Shown here: in pieces, positions 1 through 6,101 of the stretch
Numbering within the stretch: the first letter of the stretch is position 1
How the letters are laid out: the number at the start of each line of letters is the position of its first letter
Origin: Acidocella sp.
GTDB taxonomy: Bacteria > Pseudomonadota > Alphaproteobacteria > Acetobacterales > Acetobacteraceae
Assembly (NCBI GenBank): GCA_028687415.1
Contig: JAQUAC010000036.1
Location: forward strand, 1-12,826
Length of the DNA stretch: 12,826 nucleotides
Direction of reading: 5' to 3'
Position numbers and translations under genes: made by a program
The notes under the pieces: model-generated
Database searches by the model: none
What the model was told of the DNA's origin: nothing
The model's input: the letters and a program-made list of their open reading frames with translations, nothing else

Positions 1-1
1 C

Positions 2-961
2 GTGCCGGACCGGCCAGACACCCGCAAGGCCCACACCTACACCACCCCCAAATCCGGCGGGGTCGGCATTGTTTGCGCCTTTCTGCTGGGGGTTTTGCTG
101 CTCTACCGCTACGGTCAGGTCTCGCGCCTGGCGGAGGGGTATTTCATCGGCGTCATCGCCGCCGCCGTGCTCATGGCCGCGGTTTCGCTGCTGGACGACC
201 TGCTGAACCTCTCTTTCCTGGTCAAGCTGGCCACGCAGTTCGTCGCGGCGGCGGCGGCGGCGGCCTCGGGGCTATGGGTGCACAGCCTGGCGCTGCCCTA
301 TTACGGCGAGATGGAACTCGGCTGGGCCGGGCTGCCGCTCACAATGTTCTTCCTGCTCTTCGTCACCAATGCGATGAATTTCATCGACGGGCTGAACGGC
401 CTCGCCGCCGGTGTCACCCTCATCGCCTGCCTGTTCCTCGCCGGCATCGCCGGGCTGCATGGGGGCTTCTTCGTCTACACCGCCTCGCTGCTGCTGGCCG
501 GCGGGGTGCTGGGCTTCCTGCCCTACAACTTCCCGCGTGGCAAAATCTTCATGGGCGATGTCGGCAGCCAGTTCTGCGGCTTCATGCTGGCGCTGTTCGG
601 CGTTGCCGCCACGCGGTTCCAGGGTGTGCCCTTGTCCTTCCTGCTGGTGCCGTTTCTGCTCTCCGGCGTGCTGTACGATGTCGCCTTCACCCTCATCCGC
701 CGCTTGGTGGCCGGGGAGAATATCGCCAAGGCGCATAACGGCCACCTCTATCAGGTGGTGCGCCGCGCGGGCATGGATGCACGGCTCGTCGCCGTCATCC
801 ATTGGGGCTTCGCGGTCATCGGCGGCGCCACCGCCGTTGCCTTCCTTAACGCGCCTTCAGCCTGGCGCTTGCCCATCGGCTTGGCGCCGCTCGCCGTGCA
901 ACTGGGCTGGACGGCTTATGTTATCCGCCGCACCCGCAAGGCGGCGCTGGGGGTTTGGTAG
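2..961 (+). CDS. Polyprenyl-phosphate glycosyl-1-phosphate transferase, MraY/WecA family (5' partial)
   Basis: Integral membrane enzyme of the PNPT superfamily, which moves a sugar-1-phosphate from a UDP-sugar to undecaprenyl phosphate and starts a cell-surface glycan. About 319 residues are visible. Family motifs in order are RPDTRKAHTYTTPKSGG (residues 4-20), the Mg-binding DD at 65-66, NFIDGLNG at 126-133 with its conserved Asp129, FMGDVGS at 183-189 with Asp186, and HNGH at 245-248 in the last cytoplasmic loop. Hydrophobic helices fill the stretches between. The RPDTRKxH motif normally lies after a first transmembrane helix, so the GTG at position 2 is probably internal and the true start lies left of the window. 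The HNGH loop differs from the HHHFE motif of true MraY, so a WecA/TagO-like role in O-antigen or exopolysaccharide synthesis is more likely than peptidoglycan synthesis. The sugar substrate cannot be read. It ends 7 nt from the convergent lrgB. Confidence 0.88.
   Translation: MPDRPDTRKAHTYTTPKSGGVGIVCAFLLGVLLLYRYGQVSRLAEGYFIGVIAAAVLMAAVSLLDDLLNLSFLVKLATQFVAAAAAAASGLWVHSLALPYYGEMELGWAGLPLTMFFLLFVTNAMNFIDGLNGLAAGVTLIACLFLAGIAGLHGGFFVYTASLLLAGGVLGFLPYNFPRGKIFMGDVGSQFCGFMLALFGVAATRFQGVPLSFLLVPFLLSGVLYDVAFTLIRRLVAGENIAKAHNGHLYQVVRRAGMDARLVAVIHWGFAVIGGATAVAFLNAPSAWRLPIGLAPLAVQLGWTAYVIRRTRKAALGVW
245..262 (+). repeat. (GCG)6 trinucleotide run inside the glycosyltransferase gene
   Basis: Six consecutive GCG codons followed by GCC encode seven alanines (residues 82-88) in a transmembrane stretch. 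Slippage here would change the number of alanines without shifting the frame. It is probably just a product of high GC. Confidence 0.8.
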
Positions 962-968
962 CCGCGCG

Positions 969-1703
969 CTAAATCCCGAAGATTGAAACCAGCAACGGCA
1001 ACAGCATCGAGGTCGCGACCCCGTTCAGCCCAATGGCCAGCCCGCCGAACGCCCCGGCGGTTTCGCTCAGCGTCAGTATATGCGCCGTGCCCAACCCATG
1101 CGCCGCCACCCCCACGGCCAAGCCCCGCGCCCGCCAATCCGTCACCCGGCACAGGCGGAACAGCGGTGAGGACACCAATATGCCAAACATGCCGGTGATG
1201 ATGACGAACACGGCGGTCAGCGTGGGGATGCCGCCGAGTTGCTGGGAGATGCCCATGGCGATGGGCGTGGTCACCGATTTCGGGCCCAGCGAGACCTCAA
1301 TTGTCCGTGGCGCGCCCATGAGATGCGCGATCAGCATCGCTGACCCGGCGGCGGTCAACGAGCCCGCGATGATCGCGGTGCCGATGGGAATGAAATTTTT
1401 CCGGATCGCCTGCCAGTTGGCGTGCATCGGCACGGCCAGCGCCACCGTGGCCGGGCCGAGCAGGAAGTGGATATACATCGCCCCGGTGAAATAAGCCTGG
1501 TAGCTGGTATGGGTGAGCAGCAGCAGCGCCACCAGAATGGTAATGGACATCACCGCCGGGTTGGTCAGTGTCGTGTGCCCGGCCAGCCCATCGATAAAGC
1601 GCGCCGCCTCCCACACGCACAGCGTCGCGGTTAGCCCCAGCAGCGGCTGCGTCTGCAAATACACCCAGATGTGAAAGAACGGCAGCAGATGCAGACTATG
1701 CAT
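969..1703 (-). CDS. lrgB: LrgB/CidB family membrane protein
   Basis: Polytopic inner-membrane protein of the LrgB/CidB/YohK family, 244 residues, close to the usual 220-240. These proteins pair with LrgA/CidA partners. In Firmicutes they are described as holin/antiholin-like factors affecting murein hydrolase activity, and pyruvate or glycolate transport has been reported for some members. Family signatures visible are LLGPATVALAVPMHANW (about residues 81-97), LGPKSVTTPIAMGISQQLGG (about 138-157) and AAHGLGTAH (about 205-213), with hydrophobic helices throughout. The ATG at 1703 overlaps the end of lrgA by 8 nt, which implies translational coupling. The TAG stop is at 969-971, 7 nt from the convergent glycosyltransferase. 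No terminator is seen between them. The physiological substrate here is unknown. Confidence 0.93.
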   Translation of the reverse strand: MHSLHLLPFFHIWVYLQTQPLLGLTATLCVWEAARFIDGLAGHTTLTNPAVMSITILVALLLLTHTSYQAYFTGAMYIHFLLGPATVALAVPMHANWQAIRKNFIPIGTAIIAGSLTAAGSAMLIAHLMGAPRTIEVSLGPKSVTTPIAMGISQQLGGIPTLTAVFVIITGMFGILVSSPLFRLCRVTDWRARGLAVGVAAHGLGTAHILTLSETAGAFGGLAIGLNGVATSMLLPLLVSIFGI

Positions 1704-2049
1704 TTGGCCGCGCCTCCCGGTTCATAAACCATTGCATGATGATCCCCGTGACCGCGAGCCCCAGCACGGTGGAGACCGGAATGGCGACAAGCAGCGCCAG
1801 CGAGTTCTCCCGCAGGGCGGGCAGTTCGCTCACCACCCCCACCCCGGCGGGCACGAACAGCAGACCCAGATGCTTCAGCAACCCTTGCGACGTCTCGCGC
1901 AGCTCCACCGCTGGCCCGCCTGTCCGGAGCAGAATGAGCAGCAGCAGCACCAGCCCCAGCACCGGCCCCGGTACGGGTAGCCCCATGCCCTGCTGAATAA
2001 TCGTCCCGGCCAGCTGACACAGCAGCAGAATAGCCAATGCCCGCACCAT
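1696..2049 (-). CDS. lrgA: LrgA/CidA family membrane protein
   Basis: Small membrane protein (117 residues) of the CidA/LrgA family and partner of the adjacent LrgB. It has four predicted hydrophobic segments and the family signature PVPGPVLGLVLLLL near residues 25-38, followed by HLGLLFVPAGVGVV (about 60-73), the best conserved part of the family. The frame is open back to 2100, but the ATG at 2049 is preferred. It has a strong AAGGAG ribosome site 7 nt upstream (2057-2062), and the preceding 17 codons encode a basic stretch not expected in the family. The TAG stop lies inside the start of lrgB (8-nt overlap). The gene is divergent from the hydrolase gene, so the 94-nt gap must hold its promoter. 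Confidence 0.9.
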   Translation of the reverse strand: MVRALAILLLCQLAGTIIQQGMGLPVPGPVLGLVLLLLILLRTGGPAVELRETSQGLLKHLGLLFVPAGVGVVSELPALRENSLALLVAIPVSTVLGLAVTGIIMQWFMNREARPNA

Positions 2050-2056
2050 GGCGCCG

Positions 2057-2062
2057 CTCCTT
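2057..2062 (-). promoter_or_regulatory. Ribosome binding site of lrgA (AAGGAG)
   Basis: AAGGAG on the minus strand lies 7 nt before the ATG at 2049. It decides this start over the upstream ATG at 2100. Confidence 0.75.
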
Positions 2063-2085
2063 CGGTTCTGGAAACGCCGCACCGC

Positions 2086-2100
2086 TTGCCGTACCGGCAA
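2086..2100. promoter_or_regulatory. 15-bp dyad in the lrgA/hydrolase divergent gap, possible operator
   Basis: TTGCCG-tac-CGGCAA is a perfect 6-bp inverted repeat with a 3-nt centre. It can extend to gct/agc on the outside if one base is bulged. It lies 37-51 nt ahead of the lrgA start and 44-58 nt ahead of the hydrolase start, in the only gap where divergent promoters can sit. Operator function is inference. No regulator gene is adjacent. Confidence 0.3.
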
Positions 2101-2130
2101 AGCTGCACGATCATGCCTTAACCCATCGAC

Positions 2131-2138
2131 AAAGGCGG
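2131..2138 (+). promoter_or_regulatory. Ribosome binding site of the hydrolase gene (AAAGGCGG)
   Basis: AAAGGCGG lies 5 nt before a TTG at 2144. It supports TTG as the start in preference to the in-frame ATG at 2048, which lies on the lrgA start codon. Confidence 0.5.
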
Positions 2139-2143
2139 AACCA

Positions 2144-3043
2144 TTGCCAAGCTGGCAGTCCTACATTGTTCATCCGGTTCTGCGCTTTTACGTGAAGCGG
2201 CGCCTGGCTCGCGCCATCTCGCCGCAGCAGGCCCGCGCGGCGCTCGGCACCTCCATGCCGTCACCACCGGGCATTGTTTTTACCCCTGGCACGTTGGGTG
2301 GCATCGCGGGGGAGTGGGCTGAAGGGCCGGGGGAGGCCCGTGGCACGCTGCTTTACCTGCACGGCGGCGGTTATTTCACCTGCTCGCCGCAGACCTACCG
2401 CTCCATCACCGGCGCCTACGCCAAGCGTGGCCTGCGCGTATTCGCGCCGGATTACCGCCTTGCCCCGGAACACCCGTTCCCAGCCGCAATAGAGGATGCC
2501 CTGGCGGTCTACACCGCCCTGCTGGCGCAAAACCCCGCCGCCAGCCTCGCCATCGGCGGGGATTCAGCCGGTGGCGGTCTTGCCTTGGCCACGCTCCTCG
2601 CCGCGCGCGGCAAAGCCCTGCCCATGCCCGTTTGCGCCCTGCTGTTCTCGCCCTGGACGGACCTCGCCGCCACCGGCGCCTCCGTTACCACCAACGCGCG
2701 GCGGGAGAGCATGCTCTACGCCCCCCGGCTCGGTGAATGCGCGAGCCATTATCTGGCCGGGGCCGACCCCAGAAACCCGCTGGCCTCGCCGCTCTACGCC
2801 GACCTCAGCGGTCTGCCGCCACTGCTCATCCAGGTCAGCGAGATGGAGATATTGCGCGACGATTCCATCCGCTTGGCCGAGCGTGCCCGGGTAGCGGGCG
2901 TGAGCGTCGATCTTTCCGTCTGGCGCAACCTCCCGCATGTCTGGCAGGTGAGCCAGAACTTTCTTCCTGAAGCCCGCAAAGCTCTCGATCAGGCCGCAGC
3001 TTTTGCCAAAACCGCCCTTGCATCCGGCGGCGGCCCAGCGTAA
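2144..3043 (+). CDS. Alpha/beta hydrolase, HSL (hormone-sensitive lipase-like) family esterase
   Basis: Predicted cytoplasmic carboxylesterase of the alpha/beta hydrolase fold-3 (HSL, family IV) group. It probably hydrolyses short- or medium-chain acyl esters, but the substrate cannot be told. Numbered from the TTG start (299 residues, typical for the family), the oxyanion-hole HGGGY is at 73-77, DYRLAPEHPFP at about 103-113, and the nucleophile Ser141 lies in GGDSAGG. The catalytic His265 is in NLPHVW. The acid site reads EMEILRDDS, where many members have DPLxDE, so Glu235 appears to take the place of the usual Asp. The frame stays open back to an ATG at 2048, but that codon lies on the lrgA start and adds 32 basic, low-conservation residues. 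The TTG has an AAAGGCGG site. No signal peptide is obvious. It is divergent from lrgA and 60 nt upstream of rpmE, with no obvious terminator between. Confidence 0.88.
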   Translation: MPSWQSYIVHPVLRFYVKRRLARAISPQQARAALGTSMPSPPGIVFTPGTLGGIAGEWAEGPGEARGTLLYLHGGGYFTCSPQTYRSITGAYAKRGLRVFAPDYRLAPEHPFPAAIEDALAVYTALLAQNPAASLAIGGDSAGGGLALATLLAARGKALPMPVCALLFSPWTDLAATGASVTTNARRESMLYAPRLGECASHYLAGADPRNPLASPLYADLSGLPPLLIQVSEMEILRDDSIRLAERARVAGVSVDLSVWRNLPHVWQVSQNFLPEARKALDQAAAFAKTALASGGGPA

Positions 3044-3091
3044 ACGCGGCACTTCCTAGCTGCCGGTCGGGATCGGCGGCTCAATTTGCAT

Positions 3092-3095
3092 GGAG
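3092..3095 (+). promoter_or_regulatory. Ribosome binding site of rpmE (GGAG)
   Basis: GGAG lies 8 nt before GTG 3104. This GTG gives the N-terminus MKPNIHPDYHEI expected for L31 and rules out the in-frame TTG at 3086. Confidence 0.7.
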
Positions 3096-3103
3096 CTGAC
3101 ACG

Positions 3104-3331
3104 GTGAAACCGAACATTCATCCGGACTATCACGAGATCAACATCATCATGACCGATGGTACGGAATTCAAGACCCGGTCGTGCATGGGCAAGCCGGGCG
3201 ATACCCTGCGCCTGGACATCGACCCGAAATCTCACCCGGCTTGGACCGGCGTGCAGCGCGTGATGGACACTGGCGGTCAGGTCGCCAAGTTCAACAAGCG
3301 CTTCGCCAGCATCGGCACCCGCAAGGCCTGA
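3104..3331 (+). CDS. rpmE: 50S ribosomal protein L31
   Basis: Large-subunit ribosomal protein bL31 (75 residues), which lies at the subunit interface near the central protuberance. The sequence is recognisable throughout: IHPDYHEI at residues 5-12, SHPAWTG at 43-49, and GGQVAKFNKRF near the C-terminus. The four cysteines that bind zinc in E. coli L31 are replaced (Met16, Asp18, Asp40, Ser43), so this is a zinc-independent (C-minus) form, usual for alphaproteobacteria. The start is GTG 3104, with GGAG 8 nt upstream and the canonical MKxxIHPDYHE beginning. It lies 60 nt after the hydrolase gene and is followed by a strong intrinsic terminator. A promoter in the 60-nt gap is not clear, so it may be read through from the hydrolase gene or have a promoter inside its 3' end. 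Confidence 0.97.
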   Translation: MKPNIHPDYHEINIIMTDGTEFKTRSCMGKPGDTLRLDIDPKSHPAWTGVQRVMDTGGQVAKFNKRFASIGTRKA

Positions 3332-3359
3332 GTCCCGCTCCGGCGGCTCAGCGGCACGC

Positions 3360-3393
3360 AAAAGGCCAGGGGGCTCCGCTCCCTGGCCTTTTT
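3360..3393. terminator. Bidirectional intrinsic terminator between rpmE and mltG
   Basis: A perfect 12-bp inverted repeat, AAAAGGCCAGGG (3360-3371) and CCCTGGCCTTTT (3381-3392), with a 9-nt loop and a T-run ending at 3393. The A-run on the left arm becomes a T-run on the other strand. It can therefore end both rpmE (+, stop at 3331) and mltG (-, stop at 3449). Confidence 0.88.
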
Positions 3394-3448
3394 CATGGGC
3401 GTCATTTTTGGCGCGTGACAGCCCAACCAGCCCCGCGCGTGATTGGTA

Positions 3449-4417
3449 TCAGCTGTGCCGGCCCCAGAAGAGCTGGATGTTGTGCAACTGGTCCTTGAAG
3501 AAATGCGAAAACACATGCCCGCCGCGGCCAGTGGCGACAAAGTACAGGTTATCGCTGGTTTCCGGGTGCAGCACGGCCTCTATGGCGGCGCTGCCGGGGG
3601 CGCAGATGGGGCCGGGCGGCAGGCCCGCATACATATAGGTGTTGTAGGGGGAGGGGTTGTCCAGATCCGCGCGGGTGATGCTCTTGCCGCCTGACTGCGC
3701 ACCATTGCTGGCGGCGTAGATCACAGTCGGGTCTGCTTGCAGTTTCATGCCCTGGCGCAGCCGGTTCTCGTACACCCCGGCGACTTTCGGCAGCTCGGCG
3801 GGCAGCGGGGTTTCCTGCTGCACGATGGAGGCGAGGATGACCGCCTGTTCCGGCGTGGTGAAAGGCAAATTCGGGGCGCGCTTGGCCCAGGCGGTAGACA
3901 GATCTGTCTGCATCGCCGCCTCCGCGCGCGACAATATGGCCTTGCGCGGCGTGCCCCAGAGATAATTATAGGTCTGCGGGAGGACCGCCCCGTCTACCGG
4001 CGCCTCCACATGGCCGGTGGCCACGGGCGCGTCGTTCAGGATTTTCGCGATCTGCGCACCGGTCAGCCCCTCGGGGATGGTGACCTGATGCTGCACCGGC
4101 GCCGCATGGCGCAGGATGTTCAGAATTTCACCCAGGCTGGCACGGGCGGGGAAGAGGAACTCTCCGGCATGCAGCGGACCTGCCCGGTGGGTGAGGTACG
4201 CGGCAATACGGAAGATCAGCTTGTGGCGGATGGCCCCATCTTGCGCCAGGGCTTCAGCCGCGGTGGAGCTGCCCCCCTCGGGCACCACGATTGCCTCGCT
4301 CTGCCGCAGCGGGCCGGGTGCATTGTAGCTCTGCTCCACCGCCATCTGGCCGAGGCGCAGTATGACGAGCAGAGCTACGAGGGGAAGAACAATCCGGCCG
4401 GCGCGGGGAGGAATCAG
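3449..4417 (-). CDS. mltG: Endolytic murein transglycosylase MltG (YceG family)
   Basis: Membrane-anchored lytic transglycosylase that cleaves nascent glycan strands and is thought to set peptidoglycan chain length. Signatures are PEGLTGAQIAKIL (a LysM-like subdomain), ASIVQQET, LQADPTVIYA, YNTYMYAGLPPGPICAPG and YFVATGRGGHVFS. The first canonical start, ATG 4345, gives 298 residues without a membrane anchor. The frame upstream encodes IVLPLVALLVIL, a clear transmembrane helix, and contains no ATG, GTG or TTG before a stop at 4484-4486. The only well-placed codon is CTG 4417, which overlaps the fabF stop as CTGA and gives 322 residues, a usual length. I use that start, as inference. The usual ExET active-site motif reads QQET. 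The second Glu, which I believe is equivalent to catalytic E218 of E. coli, is kept. It follows fabF as in E. coli, but without pabC between. Confidence 0.9.
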   Translation of the reverse strand: MIPPRAGRIVLPLVALLVILRLGQMAVEQSYNAPGPLRQSEAIVVPEGGSSTAAEALAQDGAIRHKLIFRIAAYLTHRAGPLHAGEFLFPARASLGEILNILRHAAPVQHQVTIPEGLTGAQIAKILNDAPVATGHVEAPVDGAVLPQTYNYLWGTPRKAILSRAEAAMQTDLSTAWAKRAPNLPFTTPEQAVILASIVQQETPLPAELPKVAGVYENRLRQGMKLQADPTVIYAASNGAQSGGKSITRADLDNPSPYNTYMYAGLPPGPICAPGSAAIEAVLHPETSDNLYFVATGRGGHVFSHFFKDQLHNIQLFWGRHS

Positions 4418-5676
4418 ACAGCCCGCTTGAAGATGACGGAGGCGTTGGTGCCGCCGAAGCCGAAGCTGTTGGACAGCACCACGTCAATCTTGCGCTGCTG
4501 CGCCGTCAGCGCCACGCGGTCGATAACGCTCTCCCGGCTCGGTGCATACAGGTTCAGCGTCGGTGGGGCGACGTTGTCGCGGATGGCGAGGATTGAGAAG
4601 ATTGCCTCAATGGCGCCCGCAGCACCCAGCAGATGCCCGGTGGCCGATTTGGTGGAGGACATGGCAACCGTCTTGGCGTGGTCGCCGAACATGTTCTCGA
4701 CCGCTTCCAACTCCAGATCGTCGCCCATGGGCGTGGAGGTGCCGTGCGCGTTCACGTACTGCACATCCGCCGGGGTGAGGCGGCCATTCTTGAACGCGGC
4801 CTTCATGGCGCGGAAGGCGCCGTCATGATGCTCGGCCGGGGCGGTGATGTGGTGCGCGTCGCCGGACATGCCGTAGCCGCCGATCTCGGCGTAAATTTTT
4901 GCGCCGCGCTTCTTGGCGTGCTCGTATTCCTCAAGCACCACAACACCGGCGCCCTCGCCCATCACGAAGCCGTCGCGGTCCTTATCCCAGGGGCGGGAGG
5001 CCTCGGCCGGGCGGTCGTTAAAGCCGGTGGAAAGAGCGCGGGCGGCGCAGAACCCGGCAATGCCGAGTTGGTTCACGGCAGCCTCGGCGCCGCCGGCCAC
5101 CATCACGTCAGCATCGCCGAAGGAGATCAGCCGCGCGGCGTCGCCAATGGCGTGCACGCCGGTGGCGCAGGCCGTGACCGCGGAGTGGTTGGGGCCTTTC
5201 AGGCCGTATTTGATGGAGACCTGGCCCGAGATCAGGTTGATGAGCGCGGCGGGGATGAAGAACGGGGAAACCCGCTTCGCCCGGCCCTCATGCACCATGA
5301 TCGAGGTCTCATAGATGGTCTGCAGCCCGCCAATGCCGGAGCCGATCATCACGCCCGAGGCGCATTTGTCATCTTCGGTTTCCGGCGCCCAGCCGGAATC
5401 CGCCATCGCCTGGGCCGCCGCGACCATGCCGTGATGGATGAAGCGATCCATCTTCTTCAGCTCTTTCACGGCGATCCATTCGGCGAGGTCGAGCTTGCCG
5501 TCCGCGGCTTTGCCCGCCGGCACCTGGCCAGCGATTTTCGCACCTAGCTCCGTGGTGTCGAAGGAATCAATCGCGGTAATCCCGGATTCCCCGTTGATCA
5601 GCTTCTTCCAGACGTGTTCAACACCAACCCCAAGCGGGCAAGTGATCCCCATCCCTGTTACGACAACACGGCGCAT
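4414..5676 (-). CDS. fabF: 3-oxoacyl-[acyl-carrier-protein] synthase II
   Basis: Beta-ketoacyl-ACP synthase II condenses malonyl-ACP with acyl-ACP in the elongation cycle of type II fatty acid synthesis in the cytoplasm. At 420 residues it has standard length (about 410-420). The active site is complete: Cys170 in VTACATGVHAIG, His311 in NAHGTSTPMGD, Lys343 and His348 in SSTKSATGHLLGAAGA, and the glycine-rich C-terminal NSFGFGGTNAS. The ATG at 5676 has GAGGAG 5 nt upstream. It lies 41 nt after acpP, presumably in the same transcript. The final TGA overlaps the proposed CTG start of mltG. FabF rather than FabB is chosen from the sequence type and from its place next to acpP. Confidence 0.97.
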   Translation of the reverse strand: MRRVVVTGMGITCPLGVGVEHVWKKLINGESGITAIDSFDTTELGAKIAGQVPAGKAADGKLDLAEWIAVKELKKMDRFIHHGMVAAAQAMADSGWAPETEDDKCASGVMIGSGIGGLQTIYETSIMVHEGRAKRVSPFFIPAALINLISGQVSIKYGLKGPNHSAVTACATGVHAIGDAARLISFGDADVMVAGGAEAAVNQLGIAGFCAARALSTGFNDRPAEASRPWDKDRDGFVMGEGAGVVVLEEYEHAKKRGAKIYAEIGGYGMSGDAHHITAPAEHHDGAFRAMKAAFKNGRLTPADVQYVNAHGTSTPMGDDLELEAVENMFGDHAKTVAMSSTKSATGHLLGAAGAIEAIFSILAIRDNVAPPTLNLYAPSRESVIDRVALTAQQRKIDVVLSNSFGFGGTNASVIFKRAV

Positions 5677-5717
5677 GCGAACTCCTCGGACGGCTCTAAC
5701 TCAGCGAATGGGGCTGA

Positions 5718-5957
5718 TTACTCAGCCTTCTGCTTCTCGATGTACTCGATCGCGTCCTTGACGGTCGTGATCTTCTCGGCGGCATCCTCGGGGATTTCCA
5801 CGCCGAACGCTTCTTCGAACGCCATCACCAGCTCAACCGTGTCCAGCGAGTCAGCGCCCAGATCGTCGATGAAAGAGGCTTCGGCGGTCACCTTGCCCTC
5901 GTCAACGCCGAGATGTTCGACAACAATTTTCTTAACCTTGTCGGCGATTTCGCTCAT
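5718..5957 (-). CDS. acpP: Acyl carrier protein
   Basis: Acyl carrier protein (79 residues), the acidic four-helix carrier that holds acyl intermediates on a phosphopantetheine arm attached to Ser37 in the motif GADSLDTVELVMAFEE. The rest fits the family: IADKVKKIVVEHLGV at the start and EKITTVKDAIEYIEK at the end. The open frame extends back to 6056, but the ATG at 5957 gives the normal MSEIADKVKK N-terminus and has AGGA 11 nt upstream. It sits between fabG (144-nt gap, with its own promoter candidate) and fabF (41-nt gap). ACP is needed in large amounts, so a private promoter would make sense. Confidence 0.97.
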   Translation of the reverse strand: MSEIADKVKKIVVEHLGVDEGKVTAEASFIDDLGADSLDTVELVMAFEEAFGVEIPEDAAEKITTVKDAIEYIEKQKAE

Positions 5958-6043
5958 AAACTTCACTTTCCTGCTGGTTTGGTAGAGTCCAGCGCCACCG
6001 TGTCCGGCCTTGCTGGGATAAGAATTGTTAAACTTAGACGTCG

Positions 6044-6082
6044 GGGCGCTTAGCATGGTTTTTTACACAACGCCAAGCGCCC
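6044..6082. repeat. 8-bp inverted repeat framing the acpP promoter candidate
   Basis: GGGCGCTT (6044-6051) and AAGCGCCC (6075-6082) are perfect inverted repeats 23 nt apart. One arm covers part of the -35 box and the other part of the -10 box of the candidate promoter. On the coding (minus) strand no T-run follows, so it does not look like a terminator for fabG. An operator is possible. Confidence 0.5.
6048..6076 (-). promoter_or_regulatory. Candidate promoter of acpP
   Basis: On the minus strand TTGGCG (6071-6076) is followed after 17 nt by CTAAGC (6048-6053), or after 16 nt by GCTAAG. This resembles the alphaproteobacterial housekeeping pattern TTGaCG / GCTA. It lies in the 144-nt fabG-acpP gap and would give a leader of roughly 80 nt. 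Spacing and -35 are reasonable; the -10 is weak. Confidence 0.4.
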
Positions 6083-6101
6083 TTCTGCACCCGATGCGGG
6101 T

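Noticed and set aside
2048..2143. ATG 2048 as the start of the hydrolase gene
   Set aside because: It lies on the lrgA start codon and adds a basic, unconserved 32-residue segment. TTG 2144 has a ribosome site and gives a normal family length.
3001..3046. TTGCAT-17-TAAACG across the end of the hydrolase gene as an rpmE promoter
   Set aside because: Both boxes are poor matches. A promoter is likely somewhere here but this one is not supported well enough to list.
4414..4420. Programmed -1 frameshift joining fabF to mltG, or ilvC to the DUF1489 gene
   Set aside because: No slippery heptamer of the X XXY YYZ type is seen ahead of either stop. A CTG start with reinitiation is simpler.
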